Source: Nostoc calcicola FACHB-3891 (GTDB taxonomy: Bacteria > Cyanobacteriota > Cyanobacteriia > Cyanobacteriales > Nostocaceae). Taken from it: DNA of 64,000 nucleotides. The first letter of the stretch is position 1. Every line of letters begins with the position of its first letter. Shown one piece after another: positions 27,601-36,219 of this stretch. A program made the translations under genes and the position numbers. The notes under the pieces are model-generated. The model saw only the letters and a program-made list of their open reading frames with translations. It did no database searches and was not told the origin of the DNA. The stretch spans positions 124,001-188,000 of the forward strand of contig NZ_JACJRQ010000006.1 in NCBI RefSeq assembly GCF_014697355.1, in the 5' to 3' direction.

Positions 27601-28311
27601 TTGAGAAAGGCGATCGCGTTGTGTAGTTAATTCCGTCTCAATAATCCGACAACTATCTTCCTTCTCCTTCACCTCATCCAAAGTAGACTTCGCTTGATTA
27701 ATTTTGCGATCGAATGCTGCCACCCCAGCCAACTCATCAATAATTTCCCGCCTCTCCCGCGCATTCATCGAAATAATACTGGTGACATCCCCCTGCAACA
27801 CCACGTTGTAACCTTCAGGATAAACCCGCAGATTACTTAATTCCTCATGCAACTCCGTCAGCGTACAACTTACACCATTGATAAAATAATTCGACGTATA
27901 ACTCCCCTGATGAGTCACCCGCAACTTCCTAGTAACACTCCACTCTGCCAATTTTGGATTTTGGATTTTGGATTTTAGATTTTCTTCCCCCTCTTCCTCC
28001 CCTTCCTCCCTCTGCGCCTCTGCGCCTCTGCGTGAGACTTCATCCGACAAATCAAACGTCACCGTCACACTAGCCTCAATCGCCGCCCTACTTTTAGCCG
28101 TTTGAGTATTATTCACCAAATCCGGCAAGCGATCGGCTCGCATTCCCTTAGAACTAGCGAGTCCCAAACAAAACAGCAGCGCATCGAGAATATTTGATTT
28201 ACCCGAACCATTTGGCCCAGATATGACAGTACACCCCGGCAGCAGAGGGACTGAGGTAGTACCGCCGAAGGATTTGAAGTTGGTAAGTTCCACGCGCTTG
28301 ATATGCACCAT
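24688..28311 (-). CDS. smc: Chromosome segregation protein SMC
   Basis: A 1207-residue condensin ATPase that compacts and segregates the chromosome with ScpA/ScpB. Walker A GPNGSGKS is at residues 32-39; two long coiled coils flank the hinge (about 540-700, with [21 protein letters not shown]). The C-terminal head has [20 protein letters not shown] and [10 protein letters not shown] (Walker B). Three segments are repeat-derived: about residues 92-120 ([19 protein letters not shown]), about 379-388 ([10 protein letters not shown]) and about 888-897 ([10 protein letters not shown]). They are in frame and in head-loop or coiled-coil regions, so the protein is probably functional. Confidence 0.96.
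   Translation of the reverse strand: [1207 protein letters not shown]
25622..25649. repeat. 28-bp palindromic repeat inside smc (coiled coil)
   Basis: gtggagacgcgatg / aatcgcatctgtac, a degenerate copy of the gtagagacgcgat...atcgcgtctctac palindrome, in frame, encoding [10 protein letters not shown] on the minus strand. Confidence 0.7.
27150..27177. repeat. 28-bp palindromic repeat inside smc (second copy)
   Basis: Degenerate copy of the same palindrome (gggaagacgctatg / aatcgcgtctctac), in frame, encoding [10 protein letters not shown]. Confidence 0.7.
27951..28036. repeat. Dispersed repeat inserted in frame in the smc head domain
   Basis: attttggattttggattttg then ttcttccccctcttcctccc and ctctgcgcctctgcgcctct. 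The same three phrases occur outside genes, for example inverted at about 28408-28475. It encodes a Glu/Lys-rich loop in the N-terminal head. Confidence 0.85.
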
Positions 28312-28514
28312 AGGGCGCTGGTTAACTAGGCTAATGGCTATTGAAGAACAAGTGTATCAACTAATTCAAGATCCGCAAGAGGGTGGAGGAGAGAATTTAG
28401 GATTATCGAACCGCAGAGGCGCAGAGAACGCAGAGGAGGGAGAAGAAAATCTAAAATCTAAAATTCCAAATTGGTAAGATTTTAGTGTGCAGTAGATAAA
28501 CCATCTGGTAAGTT

Positions 28515-28859
28515 ATGCAATTAGAAGATTACTTTGACTTTCAACGTCCCGATGATATTTGACTCAAAGGTACAAGAATAGGAATTGAAACTATCCTTTA
28601 CGAGTACATCCACCGCGCTCAAACTCCAGAATAAATTGCCAACATTTATACATCACTCACGCTAGAACAAGTTTACGCTACTATTCATTATTATTTGCAC
28701 AATAAAGAAGCTGTCAGCGCCTACATAGCTGATTGGTTGGAGTGGAGTCATAGAATGCAGGAAGAACAGCGCCGCAATCCCTCACCGACTGTTATCAAAT
28801 TGAGAAAATTGTTAGCTGAAAAACAAGCTCTGCCAAAAGCACAGCATAATGACTATTAA
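28515..28859 (+). pseudogene. DUF433 pseudogene with two in-frame stops
   Basis: A 115-codon frame that matches the 23154-23474 protein along its length (MQLEDYF...DDI*LKGTRIGIETILYEYI...TPE*IA...LTLEQVYATIHYYL). The arginine codon of DDIRLKG is TGA and the glutamate of TPEEIA is TAA. Each is one base away from a sense codon (CGA, GAA). The rest of the frame is undisturbed, with no frameshift, so decay looks recent. It lies between smc and the tandem repeats upstream of the CRISPR array. Confidence 0.85.
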
Positions 28860-28863
28860 ATAA

Positions 28864-29150
28864 GCAAACTGGGGTTTGAGTAAGTCAAAGCTTGTTTTGA
28901 GTAAGTCAAAGCTTGTTTTACTTGCGGAAAACACCAAAATCAGAAAGCAAACTGGGGTTTGAGTAAGTCAAAGCTTGTTTTGAGTAAGTCAAAGCTTGTT
29001 TTACTTGCGGAAAACACCAAAATTAGAAAGCAAACTGGGGTTTGAGTAAGTCAAAGCTGATTTTACTTGCGGAAAACACCAAAATTAGAAAGCAAAAGCT
29101 TCTTTTGAGTAAGTCAAATGGCATTTTGAGAAAGTAATTGCAGGTTTTAC
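28864..29150. repeat. 83-bp tandem repeat with internal sub-repeats
   Basis: Units start gcaaactggggtttgagtaa at 28864, 28947 and 29030, an exact 83-bp period. Each contains the subunit gagtaagtcaaagcttgttt twice and ends acttgcggaaaacaccaaaa. The third unit lacks one subunit and degenerates into gagtaagtcaaatggc by about 29140. It is non-coding. Confidence 0.92.
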
Positions 29151-29420
29151 TTATTAAATTTAGTCAAAAGATGAAGTTTAAATAAAGTTCTTAAAAATAT
29201 TGCTGATAAATGCTAATTATTTTTTGCCGAAATACTTTACAAGTATAAAATCATACTTTTTTATAAAAATAAGAAAGGCGATCGCCCTGTGCCAAGAATC
29301 TGCGTAGGCGTAGCCCGTCGTAGACATCGCCTTTCCCTAAACCTTCATTCTGGGAGACAATTACAATTTCTAAGCATCGGTAAGGCAGATCGGACTAGAT
29401 GAGCCTGTGGATGCTGGAAT
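29151..29420. other. AT-rich spacer left of the CRISPR array
   Basis: AT-rich to about 29270, then a copy of the dispersed ggcgatcgccctgtg.../gcgtagcccgtcgtagacat phrase (about 29278-29331). No gene is seen. It would be the trailer side if the array is read from the minus strand. Confidence 0.5.
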
Positions 29421-30329
29421 GTTTCCATTAATTTCGATTTAGAGCGATCGGTAAAGTCGCCCTTGCTTTTACAAGACGCTTCCCTTGGAGGAAGTGTTTG
29501 TTTCCATTAATTCCGATTTAGAGCGATCGGTAAAGTTGGTTTATCAGGAACGGGCAAAACTAGCTTGTTTCCATTAATTCCGATTTAGAGCGATCGGTAA
29601 AGCACACTAGCACCAATCAGGGTCATGGTTTAGCATTTGTGTTTCCATTAATTCCGATTTAGAGCGATCGGTAAAGATCCAAACCACAAAAAGCAGTTTG
29701 AAGAGTGCGTGTTTCCATTAATTCCGATTTAGAGCGATCGGTAAAGAAAACCTCGCCTGCGATCACCAAGCCGTCCTATCTGTTTCCATTAATTCCGATT
29801 TGGAGCGATCGGTAAAGAGTATTTCAGTATCTTTGACTGCGCGTGTACCCCAGGGTTTCCATTAATTCCGATTTAGAGCAATCGGTAAAGGGAAACTAGA
29901 CAACAAACTGCTGCCTTTAAGATCGAGTTTCCATTAATTCCGATTTAGAGCAATCGGTAAAGGCGGATTCACCGTTGTTAGCGTACCTATAGAAACGGTT
30001 TCCATTAATTCCGATTTAGAGCAATCGGTAAAGTGTACTGGATTTTTCAATTGTAGATGGATAACAGTAAAGTTTCCATTAATTCCGATTTAGAGCAATC
30101 GGTAAAGTCCTCGCGCTCCTCAGCAACAGCAGGTTCCAATTGAAGGTTTCCATTAATTCCGATTTAGAGCAATCGGTAAAGATTCCAAATGCAAAATATC
30201 ATGTACGTGAGGCTTTAGAGTTTCCATTAATTCCGATTTAGAGCAATCGGTAAAGTTAAATTCTACTCCCTCCTCAAAACGTTCAGTAATCAAGTTTCCA
30301 TTAATTCCGATTTAGAGCAATCGGTAAAG
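29421..30329 (-). CRISPR. Orphan CRISPR array, 13 repeats and 12 spacers
   Basis: Thirteen 36-bp repeats (plus strand begins gtttccattaattccgattt and ends gatcggtaaag) start at 29421, 29500, 29567, 29641, 29711, 29782, 29855, 29927, 29998, 30072, 30146, 30220 and 30294. The twelve spacers are 43, 31, 38, 34, 35, 37, 36, 35, 38, 38, 38 and 38 bp and all differ. Minus-strand reading is preferred: the repeat then ends ATGGAAAC, the usual 3' handle form, contains a CCGAT/ATCGG stem, and places the mutated repeat (29421, atttcg) at the trailer. Repeats 1-6 read gagcgatcgg and 7-13 gagcaatcgg. No cas gene is in the window, so the type is undetermined. Confidence 0.97.
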
Positions 30330-30570
30330 AGTTCGTCCAGGAGGCTTTGTCCCGTAAGGGTTTCAGCCACCAAATCGACACCACTCTGAAAAAGATTATA
30401 TATCTTGTGCGAAATTAAGTAAAATACATACCTCAAATCCTTCTGGTGTAAGGCATCGACACCACTAAACGAAAAATATAGCGTTTCGGCGATTCGGCGA
30501 GTGGTGTCGATGAACATCTCAAACCTCACATAGTTAGGGTGTGTTGTCGCCAAGCGCCGCACCATAATAT
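30330..30570 (-). promoter_or_regulatory. Putative CRISPR leader
   Basis: If the array is transcribed leftward, this adjoining AT-containing segment is the leader. The 11-mer gtggtgtcgat (or its complement) occurs three times: complement at about 30373-30383 and 30456-30466, direct at about 30503-30513. The sequence is open in one minus-strand frame (30290-30565), but that frame runs into the first repeat and lacks a ribosome site, so a leader is the better reading. Confidence 0.5.
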
Positions 30571-30572
30571 AC

Positions 30573-30664
30573 AGGACTTAGACAAACAATAGCTGAAAAG
30601 AGTGATTTACAGGTAGGGGCAATTCATGAATTGCCCCTACAGCGCGTAGTTTTGCGTAAGTCCT
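30573..30664. mobile_element. MITE-like element with aggactta termini
   Basis: Termini aggactta (30573-30580) and taagtcct (30657-30664) are inverted repeats. The interior carries a perfect 28-bp palindrome (30613-30640, gtaggggcaattca...). The aggacttacgca-type terminus is common among small non-autonomous elements in cyanobacteria. No transposase is present. Confidence 0.6.
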
Positions 30665-30709
30665 AAATATAGTCTACCGAGATGCCGTACCTTCCGTTCA
30701 GCTATTCTC

Positions 30710-31180
30710 CTATGGCTTTTTCACAGCTTCAACTTTTGCTTCTACCTTCACCGTTTTCACACCTTGAACTTCCTTAGTCAAGGTTTCAGCTTTTTTGAGT
30801 TCTTCAACAGAAGCCGCTGTCCCTTTGAGAATAATTTCAGCCTCTTTGCTTTCCACTTGTAACTTATTCCCTGGTAAACCTTGATTCAACTTTTGACTAA
30901 CTTTAGTTCTTAAATCACTTTCAGCTTTTGTTCCTGCGGTTTTTAGGGAATCGGTTTTAACTTTAGTGTCTGTAGTCAGTGGTGGAACAATGGTTGGTTG
31001 TGCTGGAACTTTAAGAATTTTATCAACACTTGGATTGGTTTCGGAAGCTGGTGTTGCTGGCGCTTGAGAGGCTTCATTAGTAGTGCTAGGAGTTTCGGAA
31101 CCAGTTTTAGTAGTGTCTTGGCAGCCAACAGCACCAATTAGCAGAATGCCACTAACTAGAAATGGAATTAGTTTTTTCAT
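30710..31180 (-). CDS. BON-domain lipoprotein
   Basis: 156 residues. The signal peptide with lipobox LIGAVGC places the lipidated cysteine at C20. A Thr/Ser/Pro-rich linker leads to a BON domain (about 82-150: DLRTKVSQKLNQGLPGNKLQVESKEAEIILKG in part, then VEELKKAETLTKEVQGVKTVKVEA). BON domains bind phospholipid and occur in OsmY-like and other envelope-stress proteins. It is anchored in the outer membrane or the periplasmic face of a membrane. Monocistronic by context; its function in cyanobacteria is not established. Confidence 0.88.
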   Translation of the reverse strand: MKKLIPFLVSGILLIGAVGCQDTTKTGSETPSTTNEASQAPATPASETNPSVDKILKVPAQPTIVPPLTTDTKVKTDSLKTAGTKAESDLRTKVSQKLNQGLPGNKLQVESKEAEIILKGTAASVEELKKAETLTKEVQGVKTVKVEAKVEAVKKP

Positions 31181-31677
31181 TATTTATCTCCGAATTCAGT
31201 ACTTGAAGCGATTAATTGAACTGTGTGTTGTGATGAGGAGCAAATGTTAAAAATTTGTCATTATTCATTAGTTCTTTGTCCTTTGCAAATGACTAATAAT
31301 CAATGACTAAAATTTTGTAGGTTCGTAGTAAGCACTTTAGTGCTTAAAAAATCGATGACTAAAGTCCTGACTACAAACACATAAGTCTGTGGCGATTAAT
31401 TTTAGGTAGATACTAACTAGCTTTTTTGGAATGAGACGATGCCACCCCACAGTGGTGATTCGATGTTATCAGATTTGAGCAAATTTGGCGATGTTTACAA
31501 CAACCTTGCTTCTGAACTCAAAATTTCTGGGTTTTTCCAATTCTCTGCCAGCAAAATTACCAACAAAATGTTACTTTAAAAAACTATGGCGATTTTGATT
31601 TGAATGAGATACATGGTAGGGGCGCACAGCTGTGCGCCCCTACTGACAATGCCCAAAATACCAGGAAATATTAGCCA
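31181..31677. other. Intergenic region with two palindromic repeats
   Basis: Contains a gtagtaagcactttagtgct element (about 31325-31344), related to one at 41902-41932, and a perfect 28-bp palindrome at 31616-31643 (gtaggggcgcacag / ctgtgcgcccctac). The palindrome ends 34 bp before the exonuclease start and may affect its expression. No gene is seen. Confidence 0.65.
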
Positions 31678-32598
31678 ATGCCCTACCTGACTTCTGCAAA
31701 AGAAATTCGTGCCATTGTCGCTGAATATACTCATGCTAAAACGTTGTGGATAGATACAGAAGTGGCTGACTATAAAAGCCGTAATCCCAGGTTGTCGCTG
31801 ATTCAGGTGTTGGACGATCCTCATGATATGAGTGGCGATCGCGTTTATCTTTTAGATGTCCTAGAACAGTCTGATATTATAGCTGAATTTATTCAAGAAA
31901 TCATGTTAAATCCTACTATTGAAAAAGTTTTTCATAATGCCAGTTACGATCTAAAACTTCTCGGTAGTAAAAAAGCCAAAAATATTACTTGCACTTTAGA
32001 AATTGCTAAAAAAATTCCTTATTATCTCTTGCCGTTACCTAATTATCAACTCAAAACTTTAGCTACTGCACTTTGTAGTTTTAACAATATTGACAAACAA
32101 GAACAACAAAGCGATTGGGGAAAACGTCCCCTCACTGAAGAACAAATGGAGTATGCTTACCTAGATTGTATTTATCTGGCTCAAATTCACTCAAATTTGT
32201 TAGAATTACAAGCCCAAACTAACCCCGATCCTGCAACGGAAGATTTAAGAATACTTAGTGCTAGATACTCGCAACTTGAGCAGCAATATAAGTTATTAAA
32301 TTCCGAATTTGAGCATTTGCAAGAACGGATAAAAAAAGCTATGCAAACCCAAAATATATCTGAAACTGCTGATTACAAGCTGAGTAGTTATGAGCGTACC
32401 ACAATCAAAACTACGTTTACAGAACTCGCAAATCTAGCACAAAGTGAAGGTATTAATTTAGATTTTCCTATTACACTAACTCAGAAACTCCAAAAGGATT
32501 TAGGGGAAAATTTAGAACAATTATCTGTAGATATTGACAAAAGCACCGCTTGGCGATTGACTGCCAAAACTCCAGATGCTGAAATGGAGAATGATTAA
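31678..32598 (+). CDS. RNase D-like 3'-5' exonuclease
   Basis: 306 residues. A DEDDy exonuclease domain occupies residues about 1-180: Exo I D26/E28 (LWIDTEVA), Exo II D91 (FHNASYDLKLLG), Exo III Y159/D163 (YAYLDC). This is the RNase D family, which trims structured RNA 3' ends such as tRNA precursors. The C-terminal third is helical and coiled-coil-prone (LEQQYKLLNSEFEHLQERIKKA) and does not show an obvious HRDC domain, unlike E. coli RNase D. Specific substrates are unknown. Confidence 0.9.
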   Translation: MPYLTSAKEIRAIVAEYTHAKTLWIDTEVADYKSRNPRLSLIQVLDDPHDMSGDRVYLLDVLEQSDIIAEFIQEIMLNPTIEKVFHNASYDLKLLGSKKAKNITCTLEIAKKIPYYLLPLPNYQLKTLATALCSFNNIDKQEQQSDWGKRPLTEEQMEYAYLDCIYLAQIHSNLLELQAQTNPDPATEDLRILSARYSQLEQQYKLLNSEFEHLQERIKKAMQTQNISETADYKLSSYERTTIKTTFTELANLAQSEGINLDFPITLTQKLQKDLGENLEQLSVDIDKSTAWRLTAKTPDAEMEND

Positions 32599-33389
32599 GA
32601 GACGCGATAAATCCATGATTAAGAGAGACGCGATAAATCGCCGTCTCTACAAAGTTGCAAAAAATTTGTAGGTTGGGTTTCGTTCCTCAACCCAACACTC
32701 TTATACCAATTCTTTATGAAGATGCACAGAATATTAAAAAACGAACCGCCAAGAACGCCAAGAACGCCAAGATAAAAGCTTAAGAGAGTTTTGTGCAGCT
32801 TCATCAAGAAACAGTATTATCAATAGACCTTTTGCGTAAATGCGGGATGAATTGAGATTTTTGATAAAGGCTAAAGGTGGATTCTTTGCGTCTTTGCGTC
32901 TTTGCGTGAAGTAAAAATCATCCCCAGACTCAGCAATGCCTTCTTTCTGTTGGTTGATGTCCACTAAGAATTGAGTTTATTTTTGATGCCATTTTGAGTT
33001 TATATTGCCTTTGCTGCTATTTTCTCTACGATCGCAGCGTTAGCAGAGTGATTAAATTGACAAGGGTACAGGGTTTGACGATTTTAAATTTTCGATGACA
33101 AGATTTATTCGACCCAATAGAACCGAAGCATATAGCTTGCTTCTTTGGAGAAGTACCGAAATAATTTTTAATCTAAAATCTAAAATTTGCACAATCAATT
33201 AACAAAATTTTGTGAAAGCTGTATCAAAAGTTAGAATAATTCTTCTGCTAAAGAATTAAAATTTGGATTTTGGGACTAATTTATTTCAGGTGTTCTCAAG
33301 AAAGAATGAAGGCGTCAGTCACCAGATTTTCTTATTCTGACTTCTGACTTCTGAATTGGTGAATTCTTTAAGGCAGTTTATCTTAACTT
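32599..33389. repeat. Repeat-rich intergenic region
   Basis: Includes gagacgcgataaatc twice (about 32599-32613 and 32625-32639), the second inside a 28-bp palindrome (32623-32650). An inverted repeat gttgggttt/caacccaac lies at 32672-32696, a gccaagaac triplet at about 32748-32771, and tctttgcg triplets at about 32882-32908. AT-rich DNA follows to 33389. Short ORFs here are repeat-derived; no gene is supported. Confidence 0.65.
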
Positions 33390-34232
33390 ATGATACGGCG
33401 TTTATTTAGGCAAAAACTAACAAAGGTAAATAAAGTATTTACCATAGCTATTTTTACTACATTGACAGCAATTAGTATTGTTTCTTGCAGTAGAAATGAC
33501 AATGTATTGGTGACAGAAGTTGGAGTTAGTCCCCCTACCCGTCGTTCAGCTATCAGAAATAAAGCTGAGGCATTCTATGTTCAGGGAAAAAATCAACATG
33601 TCAACGGTGATTTGCAAGCGGCGATCGCTTCTTATGGTAAAGCAATTAATGAAAATTCCCAATATGTCGCTGCTTACAACGGCCGGGGATTAGCTTACTT
33701 TGATTTGGGAGACAAGGAAAAAGCGATCGCAGATTATAATGAAGCGTTGCGTATCAATCCTAACAATGCCGAAGCCTACAATAACCGAGGAAATGCCCGC
33801 GCCTCACTCGGAAATAACCGAGAAGCAGTTAAAGATTACACTGAAGCGATTCGCCTGAATCCCAACTACGCCGAAGCCTACAATAACCGAGGAAATGCCC
33901 GCGCCTCATTAGGAGAACAAAACAGGGGAATAGATGATTTTGACCAAGCCATCAGCCTTAACCCCAACTATGCCATCGCCTACAATAACCGAGGAAATGC
34001 CCGTTCTGCCAATGGAGATCCCCAGGGAGCGATCGCAGATTACAATGAAGCAATTCGCCTCAATCCTAACTTTGCCCCTGCCTACAATAACCGCGGAAAC
34101 GCCCGCGCCAAAAATGGAGACAAGGAAGGGGCACTTAAGGACTTGGAACAAGCAGCAAACATCTTTCAAACTCAAGGTAACAATGATTTATACCAACAAG
34201 TGACGAAAAATATCAAAGAACTTGGGCAGTAG
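33390..34232 (+). CDS. TPR-repeat lipoprotein
   Basis: 280 residues. N-terminal signal with lipobox-like SIVSC (C33), followed by about five to six tetratricopeptide repeats from residue 65 to 275. The repeats are very regular (YNNRGNAR.S.G....A..DY.EAIRLNPN), with near-identical DNA, which suggests recent internal duplication. TPRs form a superhelical protein-binding surface; the partner is unknown. Predicted location is the envelope, lipid-anchored. Confidence 0.88.
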   Translation: MIRRLFRQKLTKVNKVFTIAIFTTLTAISIVSCSRNDNVLVTEVGVSPPTRRSAIRNKAEAFYVQGKNQHVNGDLQAAIASYGKAINENSQYVAAYNGRGLAYFDLGDKEKAIADYNEALRINPNNAEAYNNRGNARASLGNNREAVKDYTEAIRLNPNYAEAYNNRGNARASLGEQNRGIDDFDQAISLNPNYAIAYNNRGNARSANGDPQGAIADYNEAIRLNPNFAPAYNNRGNARAKNGDKEGALKDLEQAANIFQTQGNNDLYQQVTKNIKELGQ

Positions 34233-34311
34233 GGATTAGGCAGTGGGGAGATAGTGGGAATAACCAATGCCTCATGCCCCATGCCCTATCCCCAATTCTT
34301 AGTTGACAAAA

Positions 34312-35889
34312 TTACATCCCAGAACCAATGTGAATACGATCCTCAACTTCCGCAAATTTTTCCTGTGCTTGCTGCTCAGTACTCAATAGTGAAACAACGA
34401 TCGCCACAATAAATGCTAGAGGAATAGTAACTAATCCAGGATTTTTCAGGGGGAAGGGCGCCGAAGCGTGCTTGAGAATTGTTACCTGAATAGTAGGTGA
34501 CAAATAAATCAGCACCAACGATGAGAAAGTACCTACTAACATACTCGCAACCGCCCCGTTAGTGGTAAAGCGTCGCCAAAGCATTGATAGGAGCAATGCT
34601 GGGAAGTTGGCACTAGCAGCGATCGCAAATGCTAAACCTACCATATAAGCCACATTTTGTCCTTTAAACAAAATGCCCAGGAATATGGCTACTAACCCCA
34701 AAAGCATTGTCGCACCACGAGCCACCTTCAGCTGTTCTGACTCGTCAGCATGACCTGAACGCACCACGTTCACCCACAAATCGTGGGACAATGCAGCTGC
34801 ACCTGAGAGTGTCAACCCAGCAACAACTGCCAAAATTGTCGCAAACGAAACAGCGGCAATAAAGCCTAAGAAAGCATCACCACCGAGAAATTCTGCTAAC
34901 ATCGGTGCAGCCATATTACCACCAGTACCAATTTGCTTGATGGCATCTTGACCTACTAGCACCATCGCCCCAAAGCCCAGGATGAAGGTTAGGAGATAAA
35001 AAGCGCCAATAATAGCTGTGGCATAAGTAACAGAGAGGCGTGCTGCTTTGGCGTCAGGTACTGTATAGAAACGCATCAGGATGTGGGGTAGTCCAGCGGT
35101 GCCGAACATCAACGACATCCCCAAGGAAATAGCATCAAAGGGGTCAGAAACTTGTTTTCCGGGAGCTAATACACCTGTGTACTTATCTGCCGCAGCGGCA
35201 AAAAGAGCCATTGGGTTAAAGCCAAATCGTGCCAGTACTAAGATAGCTAGCAAGATAGTTCCGCCAAGCAACAGAACTGCTTTGATAATTTGTACCCAAG
35301 TTGTGGCAATCATGCCGCCAAAAATCACATAAGCCATCATCACACAACCAACGATGACCACGGCTAATTCATAATCAAAGCCAAACAGCAGTTTAATTAG
35401 CTCCCCAGCACCCACCATCTGGGCAATTAAGTAGAAGCTAATTACCGCTAAGGTTCCAATTGCAGATGCTATGCGTACAGGTTTTTGTTGTAAGCGATAA
35501 GCTACCACATCAGCAAAAGTATATTTGCCTAAGTTACGTAGTGGTTCTGCAATCAAAAACATGACAATCGGCCAGCCCACCAGGAAGCCAATAGAATAAA
35601 TTAAGCCATCAAAGCCGTTGAGTGCCACCAGCCCAGCGATACCTAAAAAGCTAGCTGCACTCATGAAATCTCCTGCTAGGGCTAGCCCATTTTGGAAACC
35701 GCTGATTTTACCGCCGGCTGTGTAAAAGTGTGCGGTACTTTTGGTGAGCTTTGCCGCCCAATAGGTAATGCCTAAAGAACTTATAACAAACAGAAAAAAG
35801 AAAGCGATCGCCAACGGGTTAAAGTGGCCAAGTCTGGAAATATCCGCTATCGCCAGTGGCACACCGCCCCAAAACACAATATTATTCAT
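34312..35889 (-). CDS. Sodium:solute symporter, ActP (cation/acetate) type
   Basis: A 525-residue SSS-family transporter with about 13 membrane helices. Characteristic stretches are [41 protein letters not shown] near the N-terminus (the sodium-site helix) and [17 protein letters not shown]. These match acetate/glycolate permeases of the ActP group. Ion-coupled uptake of a short monocarboxylate is likely, but the substrate is not proven. The small DUF485 gene at 35944-36219 lies 54 bp upstream on the same strand, the usual yjcH-actP pair, which supports the assignment. Confidence 0.92.
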   Translation of the reverse strand: MNNIVFWGGVPLAIADISRLGHFNPLAIAFFFLFVISSLGITYWAAKLTKSTAHFYTAGGKISGFQNGLALAGDFMSAASFLGIAGLVALNGFDGLIYSIGFLVGWPIVMFLIAEPLRNLGKYTFADVVAYRLQQKPVRIASAIGTLAVISFYLIAQMVGAGELIKLLFGFDYELAVVIVGCVMMAYVIFGGMIATTWVQIIKAVLLLGGTILLAILVLARFGFNPMALFAAAADKYTGVLAPGKQVSDPFDAISLGMSLMFGTAGLPHILMRFYTVPDAKAARLSVTYATAIIGAFYLLTFILGFGAMVLVGQDAIKQIGTGGNMAAPMLAEFLGGDAFLGFIAAVSFATILAVVAGLTLSGAAALSHDLWVNVVRSGHADESEQLKVARGATMLLGLVAIFLGILFKGQNVAYMVGLAFAIAASANFPALLLSMLWRRFTTNGAVASMLVGTFSSLVLIYLSPTIQVTILKHASAPFPLKNPGLVTIPLAFIVAIVVSLLSTEQQAQEKFAEVEDRIHIGSGM

Positions 35890-35943
35890 GCTTATTTGGG
35901 TTTGATATTTTGGATTTTGGACTAGAAATTGCTAATAACTAAT

Positions 35944-36219
35944 TCACTTGCGTGTCAGTTTTGCGATTTGGTCATCGTAACTGCTATTTGCCCAACGCAC
36001 GTAGATAAAAATTAATACCCATGCTGAGACAATTACCAGCGCCCCTAGTAAAATTCCCAGACTTAGACCTGGAACTACTAATGACCCCAACAGGGGCTTA
36101 TTGAACGCGATTAACAGGATAAAACCAAAGTAAATAAACATCATGGCTCCACTCAGAATCAGGGATACCCGCCAACGTTCAGCCGCGAGAGCCTGGAGAG
36201 CCTTTGTGCGATCGTTCAT
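35944..36219 (-). CDS. DUF485 membrane protein (YjcH-like partner of ActP)
   Basis: 91 residues with two membrane helices (about 22-43 and 55-76). ALQALAAERWRVSLILSGAMMFIYFGFILLIAF is typical of DUF485. These proteins are cotranscribed with SSS acetate-type symporters and are presumed small accessory subunits. It precedes the symporter with a 54-bp gap on the same strand. Confidence 0.9.
   Translation of the reverse strand: MNDRTKALQALAAERWRVSLILSGAMMFIYFGFILLIAFNKPLLGSLVVPGLSLGILLGALVIVSAWVLIFIYVRWANSSYDDQIAKLTRK

Noticed and set aside
28223..28477. 84-codon plus-strand ORF over the smc start
   Set aside because: Mostly antisense to smc and repeat sequence; the repeat-encoded Glu-rich tail explains its length.
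30290..30565. 91-codon minus-strand ORF beside the CRISPR array
   Set aside because: It reads into the terminal CRISPR repeat and ends there, has no Shine-Dalgarno, and coincides with the expected leader.
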